This document shows positions 1-8,972 of a DNA stretch of 64,000 nucleotides, piece after piece. Position 1 is the first letter of the stretch. Each line of letters starts with the position of its first letter. A program made the position numbers and the translations under genes. The notes beneath the pieces are model-generated. The model did not search any database. It saw only the letters and a list, made by a program, of their open reading frames with translations, and had not been told where the DNA came from. The DNA lies in the NCBI RefSeq assembly GCF_026283965.1, contig NZ_JAPDPD010000016.1:62001-126000 (forward strand), written 5' to 3'. The stretch is from Dyella subtropica (lineage in GTDB: Bacteria > Pseudomonadota > Gammaproteobacteria > Xanthomonadales > Rhodanobacteraceae).

Positions 1-1375
1 CAATCACGCCAGCCAGTGCCGACGCGGCAGCAGTGGCCGGACTGGCTAGCACCGTGCGCGCCCCTTTGCCCTGACGGCCTTCGAAGTTGCGATTGGAAGT
101 GCTCACCACCAACTGCCCCGGCTGCGCCAGGTCGCCGTTCATGGCGATACACATCGAGCAGCCCGGCACACGCCACTCGGCGCCGGCTTCGGTGAACACC
201 TGGTGCAGGCCTTCGCGTTCCGCATCGCGGCGTACCGCTTCGGAGCCCGGCACCACCAGCATGCGCACGCCGCTGGCGACGCGGCGTCCACGCAGGATGT
301 TGGCGGCCTCGCGCAGATCGGACAGGCGCGAGTTGGTGCAGCTGCCGACGAACACCACGTCCACCGGCGTGCCCTGCATCGGCTTGCCCGGTTCGCTGCG
401 CATGTAGTCGAGCGCACGGGTTTCCTGTGCGGAGCGCGCGGCGGGCACGGGCTTGTCCATCGCGATGGCCATGCCCGGATGGGTGCCGTAGGTGACGGTG
501 GGTTTGACCTTGCTGGCGTCGATGCGCACTTCGCTGTCGTACTGCGCACCCGCATCGGTACGCAGCGCGCGCCACTTCGCCACCGCAGCATCCCAGGCGG
601 CGCCCTGCGGTGTGTGCGGGCGGCCCTTCAGCCAGTTGAAGGTGGTGTCGTCCGGTGCGATCAAGCCCGCACGTGCGCCGGCTTCGATCGACATGTTGCA
701 GACGGTCATGCGCTCGTCCATCGACAGCGCTTCGATAGCGTCGCCGCGGTACTCGATGACGTAGCCGGTGCCACCGTCCACGCCGATCTCGCCGATGATG
801 TGCAGGATCAGATCCTTGGCGCCAACACCCTTGGGCAGATGGCCGTCCACATGGATCGCCAGGGTCTTCGGCTTGCGCTGCAGCAGGCACTGCGTCGCCA
901 TCACATGACCGACTTCGGTGGTGCCGATGCCGAAGGCCAGCGCGCCGAATGCACCATGGGTGGAGGTGTGGCTATCACCGCAAACGATGGTCATGCCTGG
1001 CTGCGTCGCGCCCAGCTCGGGGCCGATCACGTGCACGATGCCGCGGTCGTTGCTGTCCCAACCGTGCAGCGCCACGCCGAACTCACGGCAATTCGCTTCC
1101 AGCTGCGCGACCTGTGCTTTCGCCTCGGCATTTGCGTACGGGCGCTCGCCGTTGGCGGCGGCGGGCAGGGTGGGTGTGGAGTGATCCAGCGTGGCCAGCA
1201 TGCGATCCGGGCGACGCAGTTTCAGGCCGCGCTCGCGCAATTCGGTGAAGGCCTGCGGCGAGGTGACTTCATGCACCAGGTGCAGGTCGACGTAGAGGAT
1301 CGCTGGTGTATCGGTGGTTTCGGGTGCGACGACATGCGCGTCCCATACCTTCTCGAACAAGGTCCGCGGACTCAT
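1..1375 (-). CDS. leuC: 3-isopropylmalate dehydratase large subunit LeuC (3' end outside window)
   Basis: This is the isomerase of leucine biosynthesis, converting 2-isopropylmalate to 3-isopropylmalate with LeuD. The frame reads [16 protein letters not shown] from an ATG at 1375 and is open to the left edge, so about 458 residues are visible and only a short C-terminus is missing. The aconitase-fold [4Fe-4S] ligands are visible as VGSCTNSR (about residue 340) and PGCSMC (about residue 404). An early [12 protein letters not shown] motif is typical of LeuC. The ATG overlaps the ilvE stop as ATGA, so translation is probably coupled. leuD and leuB are expected beyond the left edge (inference). 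No frameshift is seen. Confidence 0.96.
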   Translation of the reverse strand, partial: MSPRTLFEKVWDAHVVAPETTDTPAILYVDLHLVHEVTSPQAFTELRERGLKLRRPDRMLATLDHSTPTLPAAANGERPYANAEAKAQVAQLEANCREFGVALHGWDSNDRGIVHVIGPELGATQPGMTIVCGDSHTSTHGAFGALAFGIGTTEVGHVMATQCLLQRKPKTLAIHVDGHLPKGVGAKDLILHIIGEIGVDGGTGYVIEYRGDAIEALSMDERMTVCNMSIEAGARAGLIAPDDTTFNWLKGRPHTPQGAAWDAAVAKWRALRTDAGAQYDSEVRIDASKVKPTVTYGTHPGMAIAMDKPVPAARSAQETRALDYMRSEPGKPMQGTPVDVVFVGSCTNSRLSDLREAANILRGRRVASGVRMLVVPGSEAVRRDAEREGLHQVFTEAGAEWRVPGCSMCIAMNGDLAQPGQLVVSTSNRNFEGRQGKGARTVLASPATAAASALAGVI

Positions 1376-2313
1376 GCGGCCTCCTTCGCGGTGGCGTCGG
1401 CATGTACGGGCGTCAACCAGTTCCAGCGGTCTTCGGTGCTGCCATCGAACAGGCCGAAGAACGCCTGCTGCAATGCGCGTGTCACCGGCCCGGGACGGCC
1501 GGCGCCGACGGGTTTGCGATCGACCGAGCGCACCGGCGTGATCTCAGCAGCGGTGCCGGTCATGAACACTTCGTCGGCGCTGTACAGCGCTTCGCGCGGC
1601 AGGTCGCGTTCTTCGACCTTGATGCCCAAGTCTTCGGCCAGCGTCATCACCGTGTCGCGGGTGATGCCGGCGAGGATGCCGGCGCTGGTCGGCGGGGTGA
1701 GCAGCTTGCCATTCTTCACCACGAACACATTCTCGCCCGCGCCTTCGCTGAGCAGGCCGTTGTGGCCTAGCGCGATGCCTTCGGCGTAGCCGCCGCGGCG
1801 CGCTTCCAGTCCGATCAGCTGGCTGCTCAGGTAATTGCCGCCGGCCTTGGCCCAGCTCGGCACGGTGTTCGGTGCGGGACGTTGCCAAGAGGACACGCAC
1901 ACATCCGCGCCGTGTTCGCGCGCATCGCCGAGATAGGCACCCCATTCCAGCGCCATGATCGCCACGTCCACCGGTGCGCCGTCCTTCGGCAGTACGCCCA
2001 GGCCGCCGGCGCCGCGGAAGACGATCGGGCGCACATAGGCCGAGCCCATGCGGTTCGCGCGGATCACTTCCATGCAGGCGGCGTTGATCTGTTCTTCGGT
2101 GTAGCCGATCTCGATCTCGTACACGCGGGCCGATTCGAACAGACGGCGCGTGTGATCGGCCAGGCGGAAGTAGGCGGGGCCTTGCGGCGTGGCGTACACG
2201 CGCTCGCCCTCGAACACCGAGGAGCCGTAGTGCAGCGCGTGGGTGCTGACGTGGACGGTGGCTTCCGTCCACGGCTTGATGTGGCCGTTGTGCCAGAGAA
2301 AAGGCGTGGTCAT
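1372..2313 (-). CDS. ilvE: branched-chain amino acid aminotransferase
   Basis: A fold-type IV PLP aminotransferase of 313 residues that moves the amino group between glutamate and the keto acids of Leu, Ile and Val. Family marks include WHNGHIKPW near the start, HYGSSVFEG, the PLP lysine in [13 protein letters not shown] (about residue 158), and the [13 protein letters not shown] block about residue 200. The length fits IlvE (about 305-310). The ATG at 2313 overlaps the leuA stop by four bases (ATGA) and the stop overlaps the leuC start the same way. It therefore sits in the middle of a coupled leuA-ilvE-leuC operon, which makes a BCAA role far more likely than D-alanine aminotransferase or ADC lyase. 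Confidence 0.95.
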   Translation of the reverse strand: MTTPFLWHNGHIKPWTEATVHVSTHALHYGSSVFEGERVYATPQGPAYFRLADHTRRLFESARVYEIEIGYTEEQINAACMEVIRANRMGSAYVRPIVFRGAGGLGVLPKDGAPVDVAIMALEWGAYLGDAREHGADVCVSSWQRPAPNTVPSWAKAGGNYLSSQLIGLEARRGGYAEGIALGHNGLLSEGAGENVFVVKNGKLLTPPTSAGILAGITRDTVMTLAEDLGIKVEERDLPREALYSADEVFMTGTAAEITPVRSVDRKPVGAGRPGPVTRALQQAFFGLFDGSTEDRWNWLTPVHADATAKEAA

Positions 2314-3956
2314 GCGAGGTTCTCCTTTTGCGCGCGTCCATTCGCGCGAAGGTCAGAAAGCGGCCTTCCATGGCCGCACTCATTAAGTCCGGTCTGTCGT
2401 TCGATGCGGTTGACGATGGCGAGCGCGGCGAGGGCGGTCGCTTCGACGATGTCGGTGCTGACGCCGTTGCCGCGCCAGTCGCGCGCGGCGTGGCGGGCGG
2501 TGAGCTGGGCCTGGCCCTGGGCGTCGCCGCCTTCGCTCACGGCGCGTACCTGGAACTGGGTCAGTTCGAGCGCAGTGTCGGTGGCGCGCTGGAATGCGCG
2601 CAGCACGGCATCGACCGGGCCGTCGCCGATGGCGGCCTCACCGATCTCGCGGCCGTCGTCGTGGGACAGCTTCACCGAGGCCGACGCGCTGCCGCCGAGA
2701 TGCGAGGCGGTGTTGAGATGCACCAGATGCCATGGACCGGCAGCGTCCGGGTCCTGGCCCAGGGCCAGCGCTTCCAGATCTTCGTCGTGGATCTCTTGCT
2801 TCTTGTCGGCCAGCGTCTTGAAGCGCGCGAACACGCCGTCCATCAAGCCGTCGTCCAGCTCATGACCCAGTGCCTGCAGGCGCTGGCGCAGTGCATGACG
2901 GCCGGAGTGCTTGCCCAGCACCAGCTTGGTCTCGGCGATGCCGACGTCCTGCGGGCGCATGATTTCGTAAGTGCCGCGATGCTTGAGCATGCCGTGCTGG
3001 TGGATGCCGGACTCATGCGCGAACGCGTTCTCGCCCACGATGGCTTTGTTGCGCGGCACGGCCTGGCCGGTCAGCTGGGTCAGGAGGCGCGAGGTGGGAT
3101 ACAGCTTGCGGCTATCGATACGCGTGCCCACGCCGAAGTGTGGCGCACGCACGCGCAGTGCCATCACGATTTCCTCCAGCGAGGCATTGCCGGCGCGTTC
3201 GCCGATGCCATTGATGGTGCATTCCACCTGGCGCGCACCGGCGCTCACCGCAGCCAGGCTGTTGGCGACCGCCATGCCCAGGTCGTCGTGGCAATGGGTG
3301 GAGAACACCACGCGTTCGGCCCCCTTTACGTGCTGGCGCAGGTAAGCGAACAGCTCGGCCATTTCGGCCGGCGTGGTGTAGCCGACGGTGTCGGGTGCGT
3401 TGAGGGTGGTAGCTCCAGCGGCGATGGCGGCGCTGAAGACTTCGGCCAGGTACTCAGGTTCGGTGCGCAGTGCGTCTTCGGCGGAGAATTCGACTTCGTG
3501 ACACAGGCCATGTGCGCGTTCGATGGCGGCGACGGCGGTATCGATCACCTGCGCCTTGCTCATGCCCAGCTTGTGTTCGCGATGCAGCGGGCTGGTGGAG
3601 AGGAACACGTGGATGCGCGAGTGCTGCGCTGATTCCAGTGCGCGTCCGGTGGTATCGATATCGCCAGGCTGACATCGCGCGAGGCCGCAGATGGTGGAGT
3701 TCCGCACGACTCTGGCGATCTCAGCGACAGCAGCGAAATCGTCGGGCGACGCCTGCGGAAAGCCTGCTTCGATGATGTCGACGCCAAGCGCTTCGAGCGC
3801 GTGCGCCATGCGCAGCTTGGCGCGTCGATCCATGGCAAAGCCGGGCGCCTGCTCGCCATCACGCAAGGTGGTATCGAAGATGCGCACGCGGTCGGCAGCT
3901 ACGTCACTCACGTCGCTGCTCTCGCCGCTGTTGGGTTGATCCTGGGGTTTCATCAT
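2310..3956 (-). CDS. leuA: 2-isopropylmalate synthase LeuA
   Basis: The first committed step of leucine synthesis, condensing acetyl-CoA with 2-ketoisovalerate. The 548 residues carry the DRE-TIM barrel signatures DTTLRDGEQAPG (about residue 29), HCHDDLG and NGIGERAGN. A C-terminal LeuA allosteric domain (about residues 400-548) usually mediates leucine feedback. Two tandem ATG codons (3956 and 3953) follow a GGAG ribosome site, and either may be used. The last 30 residues after the regulatory domain (GLNECGHGRPLSDL onward) are polar and not obviously conserved. It is the first structural gene after the attenuator terminator at 3984-4020, so its expression should respond to charged leucine tRNA. 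Confidence 0.96.
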   Translation of the reverse strand: MMKPQDQPNSGESSDVSDVAADRVRIFDTTLRDGEQAPGFAMDRRAKLRMAHALEALGVDIIEAGFPQASPDDFAAVAEIARVVRNSTICGLARCQPGDIDTTGRALESAQHSRIHVFLSTSPLHREHKLGMSKAQVIDTAVAAIERAHGLCHEVEFSAEDALRTEPEYLAEVFSAAIAAGATTLNAPDTVGYTTPAEMAELFAYLRQHVKGAERVVFSTHCHDDLGMAVANSLAAVSAGARQVECTINGIGERAGNASLEEIVMALRVRAPHFGVGTRIDSRKLYPTSRLLTQLTGQAVPRNKAIVGENAFAHESGIHQHGMLKHRGTYEIMRPQDVGIAETKLVLGKHSGRHALRQRLQALGHELDDGLMDGVFARFKTLADKKQEIHDEDLEALALGQDPDAAGPWHLVHLNTASHLGGSASASVKLSHDDGREIGEAAIGDGPVDAVLRAFQRATDTALELTQFQVRAVSEGGDAQGQAQLTARHAARDWRGNGVSTDIVEATALAALAIVNRIERQTGLNECGHGRPLSDLRANGRAQKENLA

Positions 3957-3983
3957 CAGCTCCGCTGAGGCGTCGCCGAGGGC

Positions 3984-4020
3984 AATAAAAAACCCCGCAT
4001 CCGTTTCCGGGTGCGGGGTT
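3984..4020 (-). terminator. intrinsic terminator of the leu attenuator
   Basis: On the minus strand a 13-bp stem (AACCCCGCACCCG pairing with CGGATGCGGGGTT, one G-U pair, loop GAAA) is followed directly by six U and then AUU. It lies between the leader peptide and leuA, about 28 nt before the leuA ATG, so it can only act as a regulated terminator of the leu operon. Confidence 0.93.
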
Positions 4021-4183
4021 CTTTGGGGTATCTAGGTTAGTTTTGCTTTACCTGGACACAAGCCCTCAGCCCGCACCTCCGTTGGTAATAAGGAGTACGA
4101 GTACGAGGGTAAGAAGGAGGTTGCCGCGCAGTCGCAGCAGGCCGTAGAGCGTCGGGGGACGGCTCTTTTCGGCGGTGCTGAGG
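4010..4183 (-). promoter_or_regulatory. alternative RNA pairings of the leu attenuator
   Basis: Three mutually exclusive pairings can be drawn by hand on the minus-strand RNA. Segment 1 (4183 to 4174, CCUCAGCACC) can pair with segment 2 (around 4077 to 4064, containing GGU...GCUGAGG, with a four-base bulge). Segment 2 (4077 to 4070, GGUGCGGG) is an exact 8-bp complement of segment 3 (4017 to 4010, CCCGCACC), which is the 5' arm of the terminator. This is the classic pause/antiterminator/terminator logic. A ribosome stalled on the Leu/Val codons would cover segment 1 and free segment 2 to block termination. Confidence 0.8.
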
Positions 4184-4203
4184 TGGTTGTTGCGTTGCGA
4201 CAT
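4066..4203 (-). CDS. branched-chain amino acid attenuation leader peptide (45 aa)
   Basis: A short frame from ATG (4203) to TGA (4066-4068). Residues 29-40 read LLLTLVLVLLIT: seven Leu, two Val, one Ile and two Thr. This regulatory codon run is the hallmark of leu/ilv leader peptides. The stop codon lies within segment 2 of the RNA fold, as expected for a ribosome that finishes translation. No Shine-Dalgarno can be placed because the predicted -10 box ends only 7 nt before the ATG, so translation is probably from a leaderless 5' end. The peptide itself is unlikely to have another function. Confidence 0.9.
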   Translation of the reverse strand: MSQRNNHLSTAEKSRPPTLYGLLRLRGNLLLTLVLVLLITNGGAG

Positions 4204-4210
4204 GTGATCG

Positions 4211-4240
4211 AACGTAACGGCGGTCGCTAGGGCTTGTCAA
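4211..4240 (-). promoter_or_regulatory. sigma70-type promoter of the leu operon
   Basis: On the minus strand, TTGACA (4240-4235) and TACGTT (4216-4211) are separated by 18 bp. Seven nucleotides follow the -10 before the leader ATG, which places the transcription start at or within 1-2 nt of that ATG. Confidence 0.8.
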
Positions 4241-4459
4241 CAGTTTCTTGTGGAATGATCTGAAAAAGTTTGATCGATCACATTTGGACGTCCAGATGTC
4301 TGGATGGAAATGCTCTTCGCGCGTGATGCGTACCCCCGCGTACTGAAGGCACGACTCCGTTGCGACTGAAACTTTGTCTGTCCACTGAGCGGGGCCGCTT
4401 CGACGTTGGGGGTAGTGAAGGCGGATAATCAAAGGCTTTCCACCACCTCTGGAGTCCCG

Positions 4460-5035
4460 ATGGACAAGCTCGACTCTCGCAGCACCGCCCTGGTTTTGAT
4501 CGACCTTCAAATGGGCATCGCCGGTTTTGCCGGTGGTCCGCATTCGGCGGACCAGGTGTACGAGCGTGCCGGCGCCCTGGCCGCCCGATTCCGCGCGCTG
4601 AAAGCCCCGGTGATCCTGGTGCGCGTGGGCTATGCCCCTGATTTTGCTGATGCGCCGCGGCAAATGGTCGACCGCCAGCCGCCGATTCCGCCGGGCGGTC
4701 TGCCGGCACATTGGTGGGACTTTCCGGAGCAGCTGGCCGTAGCCGACAGCGACATTCGTATCGTGAAGCGGCAATGGGGTGCCTTCTACGGCACCGATCT
4801 TGACCTGCAGCTGCGACGCCGCGGCATCCAACGCATCGTGCTGGCCGGCATCACCACCAACAACGGCGTGGAATCCACGGCGCGTGCGGGTTGGGAGATG
4901 GGGTATTCGCAGGTGTTGGTCGAAGACGCCATGAGTGCGGCGAACGCCGAGTTTCATCGCTTCTCGATCGACAACATCATGCCGAGACTGGGACTGGTGC
5001 GTAGCACGGCGCAGATATTGGAGGCATTGAGATAA
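4460..5035 (+). CDS. isochorismatase-family protein, YecD-like, without the usual catalytic Cys
   Basis: A 191-residue cysteine-hydrolase-fold protein. The ATG at 4460 is chosen over an in-frame TTG at 4406 because GGAG lies 5 nt upstream and the family starts just before the first strand, [10 protein letters not shown] (catalytic-Asp region). The later motif reads [20 protein letters not shown]. In amidohydrolase members the residue before VE/VxxT is the nucleophilic Cys, but here it is Gly, as I recall for E. coli YecD. It may therefore have another or no hydrolase activity. It is divergent from the leu leader, with about 220 bp between the two promoter regions. Substrate unknown. Confidence 0.8.
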   Translation: MDKLDSRSTALVLIDLQMGIAGFAGGPHSADQVYERAGALAARFRALKAPVILVRVGYAPDFADAPRQMVDRQPPIPPGGLPAHWWDFPEQLAVADSDIRIVKRQWGAFYGTDLDLQLRRRGIQRIVLAGITTNNGVESTARAGWEMGYSQVLVEDAMSAANAEFHRFSIDNIMPRLGLVRSTAQILEALR

Positions 5036-5040
5036 CGCAT

Positions 5041-5213
5041 CTTGCTCCTCCCCTTGCTCGCAGGGGGAGGTTGGGAGGGGGTGAGCCCTTGCGAAAACCT
5101 TTCCCGAAGCGCTTTCTCAAGTGCTCACCCCTCCCCAATCCTCCCCTGTCCCACGGGACTAGCTTTGCGTCGCAAACAAGGGAGGGAGCCGCGTTTAGCC
5201 CCTGGGAAAGGGG
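5041..5213. repeat. intergenic inverted repeat, copy 1
   Basis: C-rich and G-rich arms face each other: CTCCTCCCCTTGCTCGCAGG near 5046 and a right part with CCCACGGGACTAGCTTTGCG near 5152. The same words recur at 24612, 26590, 28922 and 46714. It lies between the convergent isochorismatase-family gene and thrC and can fold into a long hairpin, so it may also end transcription. Confidence 0.75.
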
Positions 5214-5217
5214 AATT

Positions 5218-6552
5218 TCAGCTCGCACGCCTTGCTTCAATGCTTTCACCCGAATCGAGCAGCCACCGCTTCAACGCTTCGTCACTCGCCTCCAGCGGCT
5301 CCGCCTGCGCGGATCGATTAAGCATCGCTGCCAACGCGGACGGCACCGGCACGGGCCGGCCGAGCAGTGGCTCGATCACGCTTTCGAACTTGGCTGGATG
5401 AGCTGTGGCGACCACGGTCCAAGCATCTTGCGCACCTTTCAACTGATCGAGTCGATGCATGGCGGTAGCGGTGTGCGGGCAGAACACCTCGTGATGATCG
5501 GCGGCGTGGAACAACACGGTGTCGCGAATGGTGGCGTCGTCCACGCTATGCGCGTGTACCTGGCGGCGTAAATCGGCGTCGTGAGGAAAGGTCCAGCGCA
5601 GGCGTTCGAAGTTGCTCGGTGCCCCCACATCCATCGCGTTGGCGAGTGTGGCGACAGCGGCACGTGGCGTGTATGGCGCACCGGCGAAGTAGTCGCTCAA
5701 GGTCTCGTTGGCATTGCAGGTCAGCTCCACCTGGCCGACTGGCAGGCCCATCTCGCGCACCCACAAGCAGGCAAGTGCGTTGCCGAGATTGCCGGTGGGC
5801 ACGATGAAGTTCAGCGGACGGTGATGCTCATGGTGCCAGCGCAGCGCGGCGTGGGCGTAATAGGCCATCTGCGGCAGCAGGCGGCCGAGGCTGATGCTGT
5901 TGGCGGAAGAGAGTGGTCGCTGCGCCTGCAGTGCGGCGTCATTGAGCGCGGCTTTCACCATGCGCTGGCAATCGTCGAAGCGGCCCGACACGCGCAGCGC
6001 CTGCACGTTCTCGCCGAAGCAACCGAGCTGATGCGCCTGGCGCGGTGAGACCAGGCCGTCGGGATAGAGGATGACGACTTGCACGCCGGGTTGGCGATGG
6101 AAGGCCGCGGCCACGGCGGCGCCGGTGTCGCCGGAGGTGGCGACGAGGATGGTCAGTGGTCGAGGATCCTTGCGATGCAGGCGGCGGAAACAGCTCGCCA
6201 GAAAGCGCGCGCCGAAATCCTTGAACGCCGCGCTGGGGCCATGGAACAGCTCAAGCATCGACGCGCCCGGATGGTGCGGCAGCGGGCGCAGCGGCGCGTT
6301 GAAGGTGAACGCCTCCGCGCATATCGCCGGCAATTCGTCGGCCAAGGCATGGCCGGCGAAGAACGGCATCAGCAGGCACGAGGCGGTATCGGCCAGGCTG
6401 CCGTGCGGATCGAACGCGGCCAGATCGAGTCGAGGCAAGGCTTCCGGCACGTAGAGACCACCGTCCGGCGCGAGTCCGGCGGCGATTACTTCGTCGATGC
6501 GTGCGCCGGACGTTACGCCACGGGTGCTGTGATAAAGCAGCGGTTCGCTCAT
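5218..6552 (-). CDS. thrC: threonine synthase
   Basis: The final step of threonine synthesis, O-phosphohomoserine to threonine, PLP-dependent. The 444-residue protein begins [33 protein letters not shown], the typical ThrC N-terminus. It carries the PLP lysine in [13 protein letters not shown] (about residue 113), [15 protein letters not shown], and a late [13 protein letters not shown] block. Its ATG overlaps the thrB stop as ATGA. It is the last gene of hom-thrB-thrC and is followed by an intergenic hairpin repeat. The length fits the group-1 (about 430 residue) enzymes. Confidence 0.96.
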   Translation of the reverse strand: MSEPLLYHSTRGVTSGARIDEVIAAGLAPDGGLYVPEALPRLDLAAFDPHGSLADTASCLLMPFFAGHALADELPAICAEAFTFNAPLRPLPHHPGASMLELFHGPSAAFKDFGARFLASCFRRLHRKDPRPLTILVATSGDTGAAVAAAFHRQPGVQVVILYPDGLVSPRQAHQLGCFGENVQALRVSGRFDDCQRMVKAALNDAALQAQRPLSSANSISLGRLLPQMAYYAHAALRWHHEHHRPLNFIVPTGNLGNALACLWVREMGLPVGQVELTCNANETLSDYFAGAPYTPRAAVATLANAMDVGAPSNFERLRWTFPHDADLRRQVHAHSVDDATIRDTVLFHAADHHEVFCPHTATAMHRLDQLKGAQDAWTVVATAHPAKFESVIEPLLGRPVPVPSALAAMLNRSAQAEPLEASDEALKRWLLDSGESIEARRAS

Positions 6553-7529
6553 GCCTTCCTCTCGGCGTCGACCAGCGCGGCGGCCGGGCCATTGATCGGC
6601 GACACCAGCACATCGCTGGCCAGGCCGGCTTCGGCGAAGGCGGCGGACATGGCGGCCGAAGCCTTCAGTGCTTCGTCGCGCTGCTCGAACCAGCCGAACA
6701 CGCTAGGACCGGCGCCGGAAATGCTGGCTCCCAAGGCATGGTGATCCATCGCGGCTTGTTTCACGCGGCCGAAGTTCGGGATCAGCGGCGCGCGGCGCGG
6801 TTCCACCAGCACATCCTTCAGACCGTCGCGCACCAGCGCGGCTTCACCGCGATAGCAGCCCGCCAGTACCAGCGCCAGGTTGGCGCTTTGCGCAACGAAC
6901 TCGCCGAGTGGGTAGTCGCCAGCCAGGGCCGCGCGTGCCTTGCGTGTCTCGAGCACCATGTGCGGATGGACCAGCGCGCAATGCCAATGTCCCGGCACCG
7001 GTACACGCACCAGGCGATCGCGCGTGGCGAGCACCAGGCCGCCGAGCAGCATGGGGCCGACATTGTCGCCATGGCGTCCGCCGCTGGCGACGGCTTCGCC
7101 TTCCAGCGCAAAGCCGTACAGCGATTCGGCGGGCAGGGGCCGTTCCAACAGCGCATTGGCCGCCACCAGCGCGGCCACGCAGGACGCGGCCGAGCCGCCC
7201 ATGCCTGAACCCAACGCGATGCCTTTGTGCAGCACTAGCTCGAAACCATGCCGCAGGCCGAGCGCCTTGCGCAGCGCCATCAGCGCGACGCCAGCGGTGT
7301 TCTGGCCGGCGTCCATCGGCAGCGCATCCACGCAACCGTCGATGGCCGCGATGCGCACGACAGGCTCTTCGATGCGGCGCACTTCGGCGCGATCGCCGGC
7401 ACCGGCGACGCTATGGCCAAGAATGTCGAAGCCGATACCGACGTTGCCGACACTGGCAGGTGATAGAGCGTGAGCTGAGAGAGCGCGTTGCGGTACGACA
7501 GACATCGGTTCCACCCATTGAGCATTCAT
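6549..7529 (-). CDS. thrB: homoserine kinase
   Basis: A GHMP-superfamily kinase that phosphorylates L-homoserine. The 326 residues include [16 protein letters not shown] near the N-terminus and the ATP-loop [15 protein letters not shown] (about residue 109). The late [12 protein letters not shown] block is the GHMP motif 3. The start at 7529 overlaps the hom stop (ATGA). A second in-frame ATG lies nine codons in ([10 protein letters not shown]) and cannot be excluded. The context between hom and thrC settles the substrate. Confidence 0.95.
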   Translation of the reverse strand: MNAQWVEPMSVVPQRALSAHALSPASVGNVGIGFDILGHSVAGAGDRAEVRRIEEPVVRIAAIDGCVDALPMDAGQNTAGVALMALRKALGLRHGFELVLHKGIALGSGMGGSAASCVAALVAANALLERPLPAESLYGFALEGEAVASGGRHGDNVGPMLLGGLVLATRDRLVRVPVPGHWHCALVHPHMVLETRKARAALAGDYPLGEFVAQSANLALVLAGCYRGEAALVRDGLKDVLVEPRRAPLIPNFGRVKQAAMDHHALGASISGAGPSVFGWFEQRDEALKASAAMSAAFAEAGLASDVLVSPINGPAAALVDAERKA

Positions 7530-8689
7530 GCGCGCGCCTCCAGCGATTCGGCAATGCGCAGTAGATCGCCGAATACACCGGCTGCCGTTACCTCCGGCCC
7601 GGCGCCCGGCCCCTGCACCAGCAGCGGATTATCGTGGTAACGGCGCGTGGTGAATTGGACCACGTTGTCGGTCAACCGCGTATGGGCGAACGGATGAGAT
7701 GCGGGCAGTACGGCCAATTTCACGCTAGCGCGGCCCTGGCGGTCGAGGCTGGCGACATGGCGCAGCACACCGTTTTGTGCGCGGGCCGTGGCCAGTTGCG
7801 CAGCCATCGGTGTGTCGAGCTGAGCGAGTTGGGTCATGAAATCGTCGATGGACAGCGCGGCGAGTTCGGCCGGGACCAGGCTCTGCACCTCGACATCGTC
7901 CAGCGACAAGGCCCAGCCCGCTTCGCGCGCGAGGATCACCAGCTTGCGCGCCACATCCATGCCGGAGAGGTCGTCGCGCGGGTCCGGTTCGGTATAGCTC
8001 AGCGCGTGCGCCTCGCGCACCAGGGTAGAGAACGGCTGGCTGCCGTCATGGCGATTGCACAGCCAGGCCAGCGTGCCGGAGAACATGCCATCGACGGCGA
8101 GCAGTTCGTCGCCGGTATCGAGCAGGTCGCGCAATGTCTGCACCACCGGCAAGCCCGCGCATACCGTGGCTTCGTAGCGGAAGCGCATGCCGGCGCGACA
8201 GGCTGCGCGAATGGCTTCCCAGCGCTGCAATGGGCCGCTGCCAGCGAGTTTGTTGGGTGTCACCACGTGCACACCTTCGGCGAGCCAGTCGGCGTAGTGC
8301 GAGGCGACGAAGTCATTGGCACTGCAATCGATCAGCAAAGCATGGCGGTGGTCATCGCCGCGAACATGCGCGGCGAATTGCTGCAGGTCGGTAGGGCGCC
8401 AGGTCTGGGCGCGATCACAACGGTAGTTGAGTTCCGGATCGTCGCAGTCCAGCCACATGCGCTTGCTGGCGGCCACGCCGCACAGCTTCAGTTCGAGTCC
8501 CCCCGCCGCCAGGCGTCCTTGCGCCGCACGCAGTTGAGTGAGCAGGGCGCTGCCGACACGACCGGGGCCGATCAGACCCACGGCCAGCGTACGGCGTCGT
8601 GGAGTGGTCGTCGGCAGCGCCCGTTCAAGCAGCGGATGTTTGGGCGGCTCCTGCTGAGCCTGTTCGAGTTGCGGGGCAAGAGCGTTCAC
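7526..8689 (-). CDS. homoserine dehydrogenase (monofunctional, ThrA C-terminal type)
   Basis: Reduces aspartate semialdehyde to homoserine. The 387 residues start at a GTG (8689) with AGGAG six nt upstream. A Pro-rich 30-residue lead is followed by the NAD(P) motif [16 protein letters not shown] and then the catalytic domain ([25 protein letters not shown]). The C-terminus ends [23 protein letters not shown] as in the dehydrogenase half of ThrA/MetL. There is no aspartokinase domain, and the leader peptide and promoter lie directly upstream, so it is a genuine single-domain enzyme. It heads the thr operon and overlaps thrB by four bases. Confidence 0.93.
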   Translation of the reverse strand: MNALAPQLEQAQQEPPKHPLLERALPTTTPRRRTLAVGLIGPGRVGSALLTQLRAAQGRLAAGGLELKLCGVAASKRMWLDCDDPELNYRCDRAQTWRPTDLQQFAAHVRGDDHRHALLIDCSANDFVASHYADWLAEGVHVVTPNKLAGSGPLQRWEAIRAACRAGMRFRYEATVCAGLPVVQTLRDLLDTGDELLAVDGMFSGTLAWLCNRHDGSQPFSTLVREAHALSYTEPDPRDDLSGMDVARKLVILAREAGWALSLDDVEVQSLVPAELAALSIDDFMTQLAQLDTPMAAQLATARAQNGVLRHVASLDRQGRASVKLAVLPASHPFAHTRLTDNVVQFTTRRYHDNPLLVQGPGAGPEVTAAGVFGDLLRIAESLEARA

Positions 8690-8738
8690 GGTGGTCTCCT
8701 GGGTGGAGCCCCGTCTCGCTGGCGGTTCGGTGTGTGCC

Positions 8739-8763
8739 GGCCCGCCTCATCGAGGGCGGGGCC
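8739..8763 (-). promoter_or_regulatory. GC hairpin between thr leader peptide and hom
   Basis: GGCCCCGCC pairs with GGCGGGCC (8 bp, one bulged G) on the minus strand after the leader stop. The position is right for an attenuator terminator, but no U run follows. Termination might need Rho, or the hairpin may act otherwise. Its regulatory role is inferred from position only. Confidence 0.45.
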
Positions 8764-8776
8764 GTTGCGTGTGATG

Positions 8777-8935
8777 TTACTCGCGCGCGGACACCCACCC
8801 GTAGCCGGTGGTACCGGTACCGGTGGTAATCGTCGTGGCGGACATGGTTGCGGACATGACGCCGGCGCTCAGCGGCATGCGCCCGGTGCAAACCGGGGCG
8901 TGGTGCATGCGTGCTGGCTGGGATAGCGGCGACAT
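8777..8935 (-). CDS. thrL: threonine operon attenuation leader peptide (52 aa)
   Basis: A short frame from ATG (8935) to TAA (8777-8779) ahead of hom-thrB-thrC. Residues 34-43 read TTITTGTGTT, seven Thr and one Ile in ten codons, very like the regulatory run of E. coli ThrL. The peptide is longer than ThrL (21 aa), and the first 30 residues carry no codon bias for Thr/Ile. Internal Met codons at 20, 27 and 31 are possible later starts but lack a clear ribosome site. The ATG lies 7 nt after the predicted -10 box, so a leaderless mRNA is expected. The regulatory run also contains a self-complementary ACCGGTACCGGT. Confidence 0.87.
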   Translation of the reverse strand: MSPLSQPARMHHAPVCTGRMPLSAGVMSATMSATTITTGTGTTGYGWVSARE

Positions 8936-8942
8936 GTGGCCG

Positions 8943-8972
8943 ACCATACGAGCCATGCTGCGCTGCAGTCAA
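8943..8972 (-). promoter_or_regulatory. sigma70-type promoter of the thr operon
   Basis: On the minus strand, TTGACT (8972-8967) and TATGGT (8948-8943) have an 18-bp spacer, followed by 7 nt to the leader ATG. Spacing and flanks (CTGTTGAC on the left, CACATGTCGC on the right) match the leu promoter exactly. Confidence 0.8.

Noticed and set aside
4037-4957. A 306-codon minus-strand frame covering the leu leader region
   Set aside because: It runs antisense to the isochorismatase-family gene and in another frame from the leader peptide. The leader ORF with promoter and terminator explains the region better.
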